Positions 1 to 9,000 of a DNA stretch of 47,735 nt are shown piece after piece. Numbering within the stretch: position 1 is the first letter of the stretch; each line of letters begins with the position of its first letter. This stretch comes from Chara braunii. Taxonomy: Eukaryota > Streptophyta > Charophyceae > Charales > Characeae. Location: assembly GCA_003427395.1 (NCBI GenBank), contig BFEA01000044.1:3883408-3931142 (forward strand). Direction: 5' to 3'. A program made the translations under genes and the position numbers. The notes below the pieces were generated by a model. The model made no database searches. It was not told the origin of the DNA and worked only from the letters and a program-made list of their open reading frames with translations.

Positions 1-209
1 CGCCGAGCGCCAATAGGATACCAACTCTTGTTCTTCGTTGATGATGATGAGAGACAATTTCAGCATTGTCAATTATGAACTATTGTTGTGTTCTTATTTG
101 GTATAACTCGTGATGCCATTCTGCTTATGGTTCGAGGTCATGGCTATTTGGTCACTCGTGTATGATGCTGTTTGAGTTCTGGAATTCGCTATTGCTCATC
201 TTCCTTGCA
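1..209 (+). repeat. 5' LTR of copy A, 3' end only
   Basis: The stretch from about 75 resembles the ends of the related LTRs (CTTATTTGG segment, later TTGCTCAT and TTCCTTGCA, with CA at 208-209). No tRNA primer site follows. The ORF that can be read from 172 therefore starts inside LTR sequence, and its first dozen residues are not real protein. Confidence 0.6.
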
Positions 210-594
210 ACTGGATATTGTGGGTAGTGATTCGGATGGTCCCTCCTTTGTGATTAGAATCCCTGGTTACCTGCGCACTTACCCTGTCTTTAACGCTTCC
301 AAGCTTGCACCTTTCGCTGAGACTGACAAGTTCCCATCAACGAGATCAATGTTGCCCACAACCATGGATGGCCACGCGGACGTTGACGACATCCTGGAAC
401 ATAGAGATCTGCACGTTCCGAAGCCTATGGACAGGGGAAGACCTTCAAAACCTACAAGGGAGTACAAGGTCAGATTCAGCCATCATGCGGACCCAAAGGA
501 AGACCGTTGGTTTGCAAAAGAAGAGCCTGTCAAGACAGCACTTCAGGTCGTTGCAGAGTATGAAGGAAAGATGAGGGGGAAAGCACATGCATAG
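210..594 (+). pseudogene. Ty3/gypsy pol C-terminal tail (chromodomain-like), copy A
   Basis: This is the end of a gypsy polyprotein, downstream of the integrase core. The visible blocks are a DIVGS..GPSFVIRIP segment, LRTYPVFNASKLAPF, then DVDDILEHRD followed by GRPSKP, a short beta-rich stretch (YKVRF) and DRWFAKEEP. The last part has the layout of a degenerate chromodomain (ILEHR, Y-x-V-x-F, a W-x-(x)-E-E strand, VVAEYE), as in chromoviruses, where it helps steer integration. It is open to a TAG at 592-594, but everything upstream in pol is deleted. Two other tails in this window (5888-6304 and 22435-22956) align along its full length. Confidence 0.8.
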
Positions 595-633
595 AAGCAT
601 CTCAGCGGACATTCGAAACTAAGTGGGATGGAG

Positions 634-1544
634 TGCGAGTAATGAGCCCTCACAAAAGTTGCTAGGCCACGGCCGGCCACTTCCCAAGGGGCCCCCAGCA
701 AGCACGGTGCCTGCCCTAAAAAAAGGCACGCCTGAATTCTACATGGCGGGCCATCTTTGCAATTTCTGCACCGTTGCACGCCAGACAGTTACCACGAGCC
801 AGTTGGTTACTAAGGCCCTGCTTGTGAGAATCAGAATCTTTGAGGAATGGTCTCTGTTCCTCTGTGCTTGGACGTGGAAGCCGGCCTCTCAGCCTATCAG
901 GAAGCAAGGAACACGTCACAGGCAGAGCGGTGCACACCTTACATCTGTGATCCCAGGCAAGTGTCTGAATGGGCCTGGGCACAAACACTTTGGGCCAACG
1001 TGAAGCTAATGGGTCCCTGCACGCCAGGCCCAGCCCAGTCAGAGTCCAGGCTCACTTTCCATATAGGAAAGTGAGCGCCCAGCCAAAATCACAATCTGGC
1101 TTTGCAAGTCTGGCTGCCATGCTGCTGCATGGTAGACCTGACGGGTTGCTTGGGCACCAGCAGGCCAGGGCCCACGCAGGCGCAAGAGGTGATGGGGGCG
1201 CTGCGGTGGCAGCAGGCGCACGGCGGCCCTAGCCGGGCTTCTGAGCACATGCTAGTTTGGTGATGGTGGTATTGAGGACGAGGACACACGTGTGGGAGAG
1301 GAGTAGGTAAGACAGAGAGGAGAGAAAGACACATACCTACTGTCTGCTGGCAGTCTACATTGGTGAGACCATCACGTAATTGGTCTTCAGCAAGAAGTGA
1401 CTCCTGTTGCATGAACGTAATGTAGGCTAGATAGGTTGAGTAGGACAGGCTGGGGGCTGAGCACCAATCTGAAAGAACGACATTGGATACTGTGCTGATT
1501 TGGCGGAGAGAGTGCCGACATTGACATTTGAGTTCATTGCATTG
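634..1544 (+). repeat. 3' LTR of copy A, right end truncated
   Basis: It starts TGCGAG after a purine-rich tract, as in the other copies. It carries the TATA-containing palindrome at 1051-1075 and LTR-specific stretches shared with the inverted LTR at 1545-2627. It ends abruptly in a CATTTGAGTTCATTG segment that the inverted LTR mirrors across the junction at 1544/1545. Confidence 0.65.
1051..1075. promoter_or_regulatory. LTR core-promoter palindrome around CCATATAGG
   Basis: CTCACTTTCC and GGAAAGTGAG are perfect 10-bp inverted arms around ATATA. Equivalent sites occur in every full LTR here (2124-2147, 15675-15697, 23367-23389). The A/T centre could be the LTR TATA box; the symmetrical arms suggest a dimeric factor site or a hairpin at the RNA start. 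Function is inferred from conservation and position only. Confidence 0.4.
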
Positions 1545-2627
1545 TGCAAGGAATATGAGCAAGAGTGATAGACAAAAATCCAAGTTGCAAAATCACGAAG
1601 AAGCTCAGATAATCATGAACCAAGCAAAGAGTGTCATCCATCAAGATACCGTCCAAATAAGAGCAGTACAATGAACTCAAATGTCAATGTTGCCACTCTT
1701 GTCACACCAACACTGTATCCAATGTCGCACTTTCTGTTTGGCGCCCAGCGCCCAGCCTATCCTAGTGGGCCTATCTAGCCTATCTACGTTCTTGCAACTG
1801 GATCACTCTGAAGTCGAAGACCAATGTATGTGACGTCAACACCAATGCCGACCACCAGCATACAACATGTAAGTTCTCTCCACCCCTCATCACCCCTGGT
1901 CTTCCCACAGCATGCACCTCCTACCCGAAGACCACCTTCCCCATCACCAGCCTTGCGCCCCTGCAGCCCGACTATGTTGCTGTGCGCCCGCTGCCCTTGC
2001 AGCGCCCCTCACCTCTGCGCCCGTGCACGCGTCCAACCCGCAGGCCCATGCAGATGCTAGCGCAGCAACGCAGCTGCGTGTCCGCATTGCCTGCCAAGGC
2101 CAGAATGCCCTTGCCAGGGGCTCACACTTTCCAATATGGAAAGCGTGTCACTGCTGGCTGTCCTCGCCAGGCGTGTCAGGGGGAACACTAGCTTCAGTTG
2201 GTCCCAGCACCCAGGCCCAGTTTCCAAAACTGGACGGGGCCTCGTGCAGTTACACATTCAGGCAGCCACCCGGCCTCCAGGTGTTTGTAGCATTCTCATT
2301 GGCTCACAGCACGTGTGACGACAATGCTGCTTCCCCATCCGCCCGTAACCAGTCCGTGATGTGTCGGCCTCACACAGCGTGTGCCCAGGGCGCAACCTCC
2401 TGAGCCCTGGGCTCAACTGTACAGCGCAGCCCTTTGCTTTTGGAAAGAGCCTGGAGGCTTACGTTGTTCTGTAACCAACTGGCGTGCTGCAATAGAACGA
2501 GTACCCACATATGGAAAAATTGTCAAGAACAGGCCTCACGTGGGATTGAGGCCCGCCTTCACTTCGGGCGGGCACAAGGCTTGCTAAGGGCCACAGCCCA
2601 GAACACTCTGTGCGCCCATTCCTCGCA
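1545..2627 (-). repeat. Complete Ty3/gypsy LTR in inverted orientation
   Basis: Read on the minus strand, it starts TGCGAGG at 2627 next to a purine tract and ends CCTTGCA at 1545, about 1.08 kb. The start is the family's LTR start (hairpin GCCCGCC/GGCGGGC, ACAATTTTTCCATATG block). The end matches the CA end used by the other copies. No PBS follows at the CA end; instead it abuts the truncated plus-strand LTR of copy A, making a tail-to-tail inverted pair. Confidence 0.7.
2124..2147. promoter_or_regulatory. LTR promoter palindrome, inverted LTR
   Basis: ACACTTTCC-AATAT-GGAAAG, followed by GTGT, is the same palindromic module as at 1051-1075, with one arm less perfect. Its retention in inverted and direct LTRs suggests it matters to the element. 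Role as TATA/core promoter is inferred. Confidence 0.35.
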
Positions 2628-3124
2628 TTCCATCCCCCTTTGCTTTGAAAGTCTGTTGAGATGCTTCTGCGCAGGTGCCTTCCCCTTTAGTCTCCGTCCG
2701 TACTCGGCCACGATCTGAGGTGCTGTCTTGACAAGCTCCTGTCAACGATCTTCTTTTGGATCTGTATGGGCTCAACTGTACAGCGCAGCCTTTGCTTTTG
2801 GAAAGAGCCTGGAGGCTCACCTTGTTCTGTAACCAACTGGCGTGCTGCAGTAGTCCGAGTACCCACATATGGAAAAATTGTCAAAACAGGCCTCACGTGG
2901 AATTGAGGCCCGCCTTCACTTAGGGCGGGCACAAGGCTTGGTAAGGGCCACAGCCCAGAACACTCTGCCAGGCCCATTCCTCGCATTCCATCCCCCTTTG
3001 CTTTGAAAGTCTGTTGAGATGCTTCTGCGCAGGTGCCTTCCCCTTTAGTCTTTGTCTGTACTCAGCCACGATCTGAGGTGCTGTCTTGACAAGCTCCTGT
3101 CAACGATCTTCTTTTGGATCTGTA
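2408..3124. repeat. 359-bp tandem duplication across an LTR/pol junction
   Basis: 2408-2766 and 2767-3124 are near-identical direct repeats, both beginning TGGGCTCAACTGTACAG and ending in TTTTGGATCTGTA. Each contains (minus strand) the last part of pol, the purine tract and the first 220 bases or so of the LTR. The two units differ by scattered substitutions and 1-2 base indels. Confidence 0.85.
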
Positions 3125-3390
3125 TGATGCCTAAACCTGACCCGGTACTCCCTCATAGGTTTGGGCGGTCTTCCTTTGCCAGCACGCTTGGGAACATGCA
3201 AGCCTCTGTGTTCCAGAATATCGTCGACGTCCACGTGGCCATCCATGGTTGTGGGCAGCATTTACCTTCTTGATGAAAACATATCTGTCTCAGCAAAAGG
3301 TGTTTAAGCTTTGAAGTGTGAAACACAGGGTACGTGCGCAGATGTCAAGGGATTCTAACGACATACAAGGGTCCATCCAAATTACTACTC
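2640..3390 (-). pseudogene. Ty3/gypsy pol C-terminal tail on the minus strand, duplicated end
   Basis: The minus strand from about 3390 encodes the same tail as at 210-594: GPLYVVRIP-like segment, LRTYPVFHTSKL, DVDDILEHRG, a GRPPKP linker and YRVRF. It then runs into a purine tract and LTR start at 2985. The last 130 bases are repeated at 2640-2766 by the tandem duplication. Frameshifts and a lost stop make it non-functional. At 3390/3391 it is fused head-on to a plus-strand RT fragment. Confidence 0.7.
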
Positions 3391-4254
3391 TACAAAAATA
3401 GATTTAAATCCCGCTTATCACCAAATTGCGATTAGACCACAGGACCAACACAAAACCGCATTTCAGACCAGGTACGGTCTGTACAAGTTTGTGGTGATGC
3501 CCTTTGGACTTTGCAATGCGTCGGGCACATTCCAGCACTCCACGAATAGGATATTTCATGACTACTTGGATAAGTTCATTGTCATGTACCTCAACGACAT
3601 ACTTATCTTCAGTAGAACAGTCGAGGAACATGCCTAGCATTTAGACAAAGTACTTTCACTCCTGCGACAGCACAAGTACGAAATCAATTTAGAGAAATGT
3701 GAGTTGTGAGTTCGGTCGCACTAAAATCTTGTACTTGGGTCAGGACATATCGGCGGAAGGGATGAGGTCCGAAGATGCCAAGGTGGCTAGCATTCCTGAC
3801 TGGCCATTACCCCAATCTGTGACTGAGGTCAGATCTTTCTTAGGGATGTGTGGCTACTACCGCAATTTCATGAAAAATTACAGTACAGTGGCCTCCCCTT
3901 TAACTGCTCTAACACGCCTTGACACGCCATGTGGACAGACACATGTGAGGCTGCTTTCAAAAGCTCACACATCAGGAGATTCTCAGGGTCCCCAATCCTC
4001 AGTGGTCATTCATTGTGACCATTGACGCAAGCCAATACATCATTGGCGCAATGCTGGCCCAGCAGGAAGGGAAGAAGTTGACGCCCGTAGAGTACATGCG
4101 CAGGAAGATGCCATCATAGAAATTCGCAAAATCCACCTGGGAAAGGGAACTCTACGCCATTTACAAATCCCTTGTCCACTGGAGACACTATCTGTTGGGA
4201 AGGTGCTTCTACTTGAGAACTGACCATCAGACACTCAAGTGGATCATGACACAA

Positions 4255-4697
4255 TTCTCTACAACACACTCGCCAAAGGTTAACAGGGACCCCCACTATT
4301 CAGCCCCAAGGTAACACCCCCCACCCTGAAAAGTGCATTGGAGATCATTTTTTTCAGTTTTTTTTTTGTTTTTTTCTTTGCCTGTTTTATTTTTGGCTAA
4401 GGTCTGTGTGTGCCAAGTTTGGTGTTCGTTGGGGTCTTGGAGTTCACTGTTTTGGCCAGCCCTGAAAAATCCTGAAAATCCTGAAAATCCTGAAAACTGA
4501 AAAGAGTGAATTTTGCATGCAAACGCACTTTTGCCTTGGGGTTTAAGGTCCCTTTGATCATTTTTTTTTTTAATTTTTTTTTGCTGTTGGTTTATTTGGT
4601 GTCTACTCTATGGACTGGTGACAAGTCTGGCGTAAAAGGTATGGGACGTTTGTTATAATGACCCTGAAAAAATCCTGAAATTTTAGGGTTATGTTAA
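4255..4697. mobile_element. Non-coding insert inside copy B pol
   Basis: The gypsy reading frame stops resembling pol after ATGACACAATTC (about 4255) and resumes with CGACGCACTCAAACG at 4704. The insert is T-rich. It has CCTGAAAA(T) units repeated at 4461-4500 and again at both ends, two similar T-rich halves, and GTTAAC near both edges (4279-4284 and 4693-4698). TTAA at both edges recalls piggyBac-type target sites, but terminal inverted repeats are weak, so the class is open. Exact borders are uncertain by some 25 bases. Confidence 0.45.
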
Positions 4698-5025
4698 CCT
4701 CTTCTCGACGCACTCAAACGCTGGACTGAAGTCATTGATCAGTATGACTTTAAAGTTAGACTATATGAAGAGAGAGTACAACAAGGTTGTTGATGCGCTA
4801 TCCCGTAGGGAAGACTACCTAGGTCCGCTAATAACTGAGTTTGGTTTATCTCACGATGTAACACGGTCTACGGCGGAAGCCTACAAGGAAGACCCCATCA
4901 CGATCGACATCATGCGCAAACTTGGCCCGAGACAAGGCCACATCAGATGAGTTTGTGATGGTGGATGGATTACTCTTTCTTGAAAAGGTCCCTTCAAAAG
5001 ATTAGTTGTTCCATCCAGTGAGATT

Positions 5026-5283
5026 TTGCGTAGTTTGTTTCTAGGTGAATGTCATGATGCAACTGGGCATTTCGGACACAAGAAGACTAGTGCTAACTTA
5101 GTACAGCGTATCTGGTGGCCTAATATGCTTGACAATGTGAAGAAGTACGTACAAACTTGTCAAGTCTGTCAGCGGGACAAGCCACGTACTCTAGCACCGC
5201 TTGGGTTACTCGAGGCCTTGCCCATTCTTGCAGGTCCAGGAGATAAGTGTCTCCATGTATTTCATGGATACCCTCGTGACTAG
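5026..5283 (+). pseudogene. Integrase zinc-finger domain fragment (copy B)
   Basis: This segment keeps the full HHCC arrangement: CHDATGHFGHKKT supplies the histidines and TCQVCQRDK the cysteines, as in retroviral-type integrase N-terminal domains that multimerise and bind DNA ends. The first catalytic aspartate block just after it is lost to a frameshift. A second-aspartate block (IISDKDVRF) can still be read at about 5420-5450 in another frame. It is part of the copy B pol pseudogene. Confidence 0.75.
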
Positions 5284-5887
5284 CAAGAGTTGTAAGAGGC
5301 ACATCTTCGTCATAGTGAACAGGTATGCTAGACTAATAGCCGTGCCGGAGAGCAAGGACTGAAGATGTCATCAAGTTATTCATAGATAACTGGGTGCGTG
5401 ATTTTGGACTACCTAAGACCATCATTAGTGACAAAGATGTCCGTTTCACAAGCAAAATGTGGAAGAAGGCTGCTGAACAGAAGGACCATGGTGCAGCATC
5501 TGCTGAGGCATTACATCAAGCCCAGGCAATATGACTGAGAGAAACTTCTTCGCATCACCAGTCTGTACAATAACGTTGTACACAGCACCACTGCCGTCAG
5601 TCCCAACCAGCTGCATTTGGGATGGAAGCCTAAATCTGCTCTGGACTTCCTCCGACCTGAAAACCGACCGACTGCAACTCCTGGAACCATTGAATTTGGT
5701 ATCCAGTACGAGGAATTGTTGCAGCAGGCTGTCTAACACATCAGGAAATCTCAAGAGGCAATGATTGCCTCTGAGAACAAGCACAGGCGACAGTCCACAT
5801 TTCAGGTAGGGAAACGAGTCTGGGTAAAGGCTAGTGAACTGGGCCAGGAATTCCGAATCTCTCGAAAGCTAATGCCACAGTACTTCG

Positions 5888-6304
5888 GTGCTTGGGGAAG
5901 TCCTGGATATTGTGGGTAGTAATTTGGATGGACCCTCGTATGTCATTAGAATCCTTGGACATCTGCGCACTTACCTTGTGTTTCACACTTCAAAGCTTGC
6001 ACCTTTCCCTGAGACAGATCTGTTCCCATTAAAAAGGTCAATGCTGCCCCAAACCATGGATGGCCACGTGAAGATCGACAATATTCTGGAGCACAGAGAC
6101 TTCCCTGTTCCCAAACCTTCTGGCAGAGGAAGACCGCCCAAATCTACGAGGGAGTACCGGGTCAGGTTCAGGCATCATCCAGATCCAGAAGAAGATCATT
6201 GGCTCACAAGCCAGGATCTTGTCAGGACAGCACCTCAGATCGTGGCTGGGTACGAACAAAGACGGCACCTGCGTAGAAGCATCTCAGCAGACTTCCGAAG
6301 CTAA
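5888..6304 (+). pseudogene. Pol C-terminal tail (chromodomain-like), copy B
   Basis: This is the best-preserved part of copy B, running open to a TAA at 6302-6304. Blocks in order: DIVGSN, GPSYVIRI, LRTYLVFHTSKLAPF, KIDNILEHRD, GRGRPPK, YRVRFRHHPDPEEDHW, TAPQIVAGYE. The ILEHR...YRVRF...W...E layout is that of a divergent chromodomain. A frameshift near 5890 separates it from the integrase C-terminal segment (ISRKLMPQYFG, about 5860-5890). Confidence 0.8.
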
Positions 6305-6315
6305 GGGGGATGGAA
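6303..6315 (+). other. Polypurine tract of copy B
   Basis: AAGGGGGATGGAA lies directly before the LTR start TGCGAG at 6316. In LTR retrotransposons this tract primes plus-strand DNA synthesis. The matching tracts are at about 620-633 (copy A) and 22983-22996 (copy C). Confidence 0.7.
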
Positions 6316-6899
6316 TGCGAGAAATGAGCCTCGCAGAGCCCTTATCAGACATACAAGTCTTCTGGGCTGTGGCCCCTAACAACCCTCGTGCCCGCCCTAA
6401 GTGAAGGCGGGCCTGAATATCCACGTGAGGCCTGTTCTCGACAATTTTTCCATATGTGGGTACTCGAACAGTTGCACCACGCCAGTTAGTTACAGAACAA
6501 CATGAACCTCCGGGCTCTTTCCGAAAGCAAAGCGCTGCGCTGTACAGTTGAGCCCAGGGCTCAGGCGGTTGCGCCCCGGGCACACGCTGTGTGAGGCCGA
6601 CACATGACAGACTGGTTACGGGCGAATGAGGAAGCAGCATTGTCGTCACACATGTGCCGCGAGCCCATGAGAATGCTGCAAACACTTGGAGGCCGGGTGG
6701 CTGCCTGAACGTGGGTACTCAGGCCCGCCTTCACTTAGGGCGGGCACAAGGCTTGCTAGGGCTCATTCCTCGCAATTGCTCTTATTTGGCTGGTATATCA
6801 GTGCATTGTGCTTTCTGCTTGGCACACGACCGTCTGGACTACAGCGTAATTTTGCAATTTGGTTTTCTGTCTATCGCTCTGTCACTAGTATTCCTTGCA
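6316..6899 (+). repeat. Rearranged 3' LTR of copy B
   Basis: 6316-6715 is an LTR start in normal orientation. 6716-6772 is the inverse complement of an LTR start (inverted hairpin motif, then ATTCCTCGCA). 6773-6899 is the LTR end in normal orientation, finishing TTCCTTGCA. The middle of the LTR, including the promoter palindrome, is missing. The inverted piece looks like a repair product or a recombination scar with an inverted LTR such as 1545-2627. Confidence 0.65.
6390..6412. other. LTR hairpin GCCCGCC-(9)-GGCGGGC
   Basis: Seven perfect G+C pairs around the loop CTAAGTGAA, about 75 bases into the LTR. The same hairpin is at the same place in the LTRs at 15330 (tandemly doubled), 23047 and, inverted, 2555-2577, 2909-2931 and 6721-6744. 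Retention in two subfamilies suggests selection on the RNA or DNA fold. Confidence 0.55.
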
Positions 6900-7750
6900 C
6901 TCAGATGATGCTTCTGAAAGCAAGGAGATGCTAACAAAAAAGCACACACTTGGAAAGGAGCTTGGAGCTACATCATGAGGAAGCCTCAAGAGGAGGTTTA
7001 GGTCATATCAATCAGAGTCGTCAATTGCCCTCCAGATGAACTGGGTTATGAAACTCCTGCACCAACAGGACCTCCCCTGAAAAAAGGAAGGCATTGTATA
7101 GTATCAGAAAAAAAACTATAACCACTAGCAGTTTATCCGAAAACTACCCCTGTCAAAACTCTGGTCAATATGGAAGGAGCGTCCTGCTCCATAGCCACAG
7201 AGAGTGGCTTGCGAACACGGGTAGGTCCAGGAGGAACCGCAGCAAAACCTGGTACTCGAAAACGTAACCCCTATTGGGCGTCCACTCCACCACGTGCAGC
7301 AAAACCGCTCCCTTGGGAAGTGTGGCGCACCAAGAACCAAAGAAGTACTCAGACAACCCCTATTTTGTAACCCAGGGATCACTGACGCAGCAGGAAATCC
7401 AAAGGTCTCTGGAAGGTACAACACCTGTGGTCAGAAGAAGAGCACAAGGGACAGACGGCAGAACAGGACCGCTGAACACCACCACTAAAAGGTAGGTTGT
7501 CACTTCCTACCAGACAACCTCACAGCAATGCTGAATAGTTCATTCCCCCAATCTTGGACAGAGCTACTGGGGGAAGATTTCCCATGGGAACCAGGAGACT
7601 GGGTGTTCTCAATTTGCAGGAGCATTATCTCAGGAAGCTGCAGAGCCAGGAAAATACGCGTTATGGCCTGCAAACCCTGTACATATCATTCACGACCCTG
7701 GCGAGATATTGAAGGCCCAGAGCTCCCCCCCAAGGCATATTGTGCTGGTG
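6900..7750. other. No gene recognised
   Basis: Low-complexity-free sequence. The open frames near 7170-7500 and 7528-7773 are short, lack any family I recognise and overlap on both strands, so I do not call them genes. Confidence 0.5.
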
Positions 7751-7913
7751 TCAGAAATCCCCTAGGGCCCTAGGGGCATATTTTTCTGGGAATAGCTTGC
7801 AAGTTCTTTTCTGTGACTCTAGCAGAACTACAGCAGAAATCCATCAGGGACCTAGGGGCATATTTTTGGGGGAATAGCTTGCAAGTTCTTTTCTGTAACT
7901 ATAGCAGCACTAC
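7751..7913. repeat. 82-bp tandem repeat, two units
   Basis: Each unit runs from CAGAAATCC through CTAGGGGCATATTTTT, GGGAATAGCTTGCAAG and TTCTTTTCTGT to the AGCAGMACTAC end. The period measured from CTAGGGGCATA is 82. The second copy has several substitutions. Confidence 0.8.
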
Positions 7914-8021
7914 CGTCTTCACCTGAATAGAACGACCCATCATTAAATCTGCATTTCGGGCAAGGTTCAGCTCGGATACAGCCATAATGACCGGGCGCTC
8001 TATTCAGGTGGTGAAGATGGT
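7912..8021. repeat. Inverted repeat, 23-bp arms with 60-bp spacer
   Basis: ACCGTCTTCACCTGAATAGAACG (7912-7934) is mirrored by a CGCTCTATTCAGGTG...GAAGATGGT arm at 7996-8021, with a 3-bp bulge and two mismatches. No coding sequence lies between the arms. Confidence 0.6.
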
Positions 8022-8145
8022 AGAGAACAGAGACCCCAAGGGAAAATGACTATATACAACCCTACAGCTCACAGTGGCCAAGGTGGGTTGCTCACACTAT
8101 TGCCTATGCGGTCCTCCCCCTTGAAGAAAACGGAAATGCTCAGAT

Positions 8146-8406
8146 CAGACAACCTAACCGGAGATATAATTCCCTGCCTTTGGCGGGTGGGAAAATAGCG
8201 TGCCTCCGGTGGGCCTCTGCCTTTTTCGGAGGCCGAAACGAAACGACGGCTGCCGATCAGATTTATCAATGGCAGCCGCCGTCGGGCCCGGCCTCCGAAA
8301 CTTAGGGAGTTTGGGAAAACGTCCACTTTTCCCTATTTTCCCACGCGCCAAAGGTACTAGTGCTTTAACATTCAGAACAGACAACCTAACCAAAAAGATA
8401 TAATTC
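8146..8406. mobile_element. Foldback element flanked by direct repeats (MITE-like)
   Basis: An imperfect palindrome spans 8176-8355. The outer arms are CCTTTGGCGGGTGGGAAAAT and its near-complement at 8333-8354. The inner arms are TTTCGGAGGCCG...CGACGGCTGCC and GGCAGCCGCCGTCG...GGCCTCCGAAA. On both sides lies a direct repeat, CAGACAACCTAACC followed by GATATAATTC (8146-8172 and 8378-8406). There is no ORF. Long arms and short length fit a foldback or MITE; the direct repeats are too long for a usual target duplication. Confidence 0.5.
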
Positions 8407-9000
8407 AGTGCCTGTTAACATTCACTGAAGCGACGTGGTTCCGGGACAGAGTTAATCAGCTTCAGGTATCCGTTTTTACCTGGCGCCCCCTGCAGGGATG
8501 ACAGTATCGAACAAGAAGTTCTTAGTAACAACCTACTTACGAGCCCCACTTTTCCACTTATCACATGGCTCCAGACCAGGAGTAACATCCTGGCGTTTCT
8601 TTTGCTGTAGGAATACTACTGGGAAGTTGGTGAGCTTATCATGAGCTAGGTTGGGGTGGTTGGTGGTTCTGGAATCCCGTAGAAAATGTATGTTTGATGC
8701 CTTGAGCTACAGTTTGTACTCATTCAGTCATGGTTTTTGGGATCCCGTAGAAAATGAAACAGAGAAAAGAGAAAGAAAATTCAGCAAGCACACATACAGA
8801 CAGCACCAAACCATATTCCACACAGAAAACAAGCAATCACATCCTCCATAAAAGGGTCGAAAACTGCTTCCTTCCTCAGTCTCAAAATATTGTGGCAAGT
8901 GCACACAGCAAAACATGCTGTCCGAGTCACCATGATGTGGACCTTTTAAGCTATACCACCACCCCCATTTCACTGAGTTCAGAGAGGGCGAACGCTTAAT
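8407..9000. other. No gene recognised
   Basis: Two short direct repeats of ATCCCGTAGAAAATG occur at about 8674 and 8743. Otherwise nothing stands out. Confidence 0.4.

Larger units (their letters stand above)
1..1544 (+). mobile_element. Ty3/gypsy deletion derivative (LTR - short pol remnant - LTR), copy A
   Basis: Bases 1-209 match the 3' end of the LTR family seen at 1545-2627 and 6773-6899, finishing in the same TTCCTTGCA. The sequence then passes directly into the last part of a gypsy pol gene (210-594), a purine tract (about 620-633) and a second LTR starting TGCGAG at 634. PBS, gag, protease, RT and integrase are all missing, so this is a large internal deletion derivative. The left edge is cut by the window. 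The right LTR lacks its last 100-odd bases because it is fused to an inverted LTR at 1545. Confidence 0.7.
3391..6304 (+). pseudogene. Ty3/gypsy pol pseudogene, copy B (RT - RNase H - integrase - tail)
   Basis: The order of domains is as in Metaviridae: RT palm (3391-3640, TKIDL, AFQTRYG, MPFGLCNA, YLND), RT thumb/connection (3699-3960), RNase H (about 4018-4250, TIDAS, WERELYAIY, RTDHQTLKW), connection (4735-4950, ending NKVVDALSRR), integrase HHCC finger (5026-5200), core remnants to about 5480, and the chromodomain-like tail (5888-6304). Gag, protease and the first RT blocks are absent. The second catalytic aspartate codon block reads YLND instead of YLDD, several stops and frameshifts occur, and a non-coding insert splits RNase H from connection. 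RT converts element RNA to DNA, RNase H removes RNA and integrase inserts the copy; this one can do none of these. Confidence 0.85.

Noticed and set aside
172-209. Start of the copy A pol ORF
   Set aside because: These codons are translated LTR end; the pol similarity begins after the CA at 208-209, and the frame begins with TTG, not ATG.
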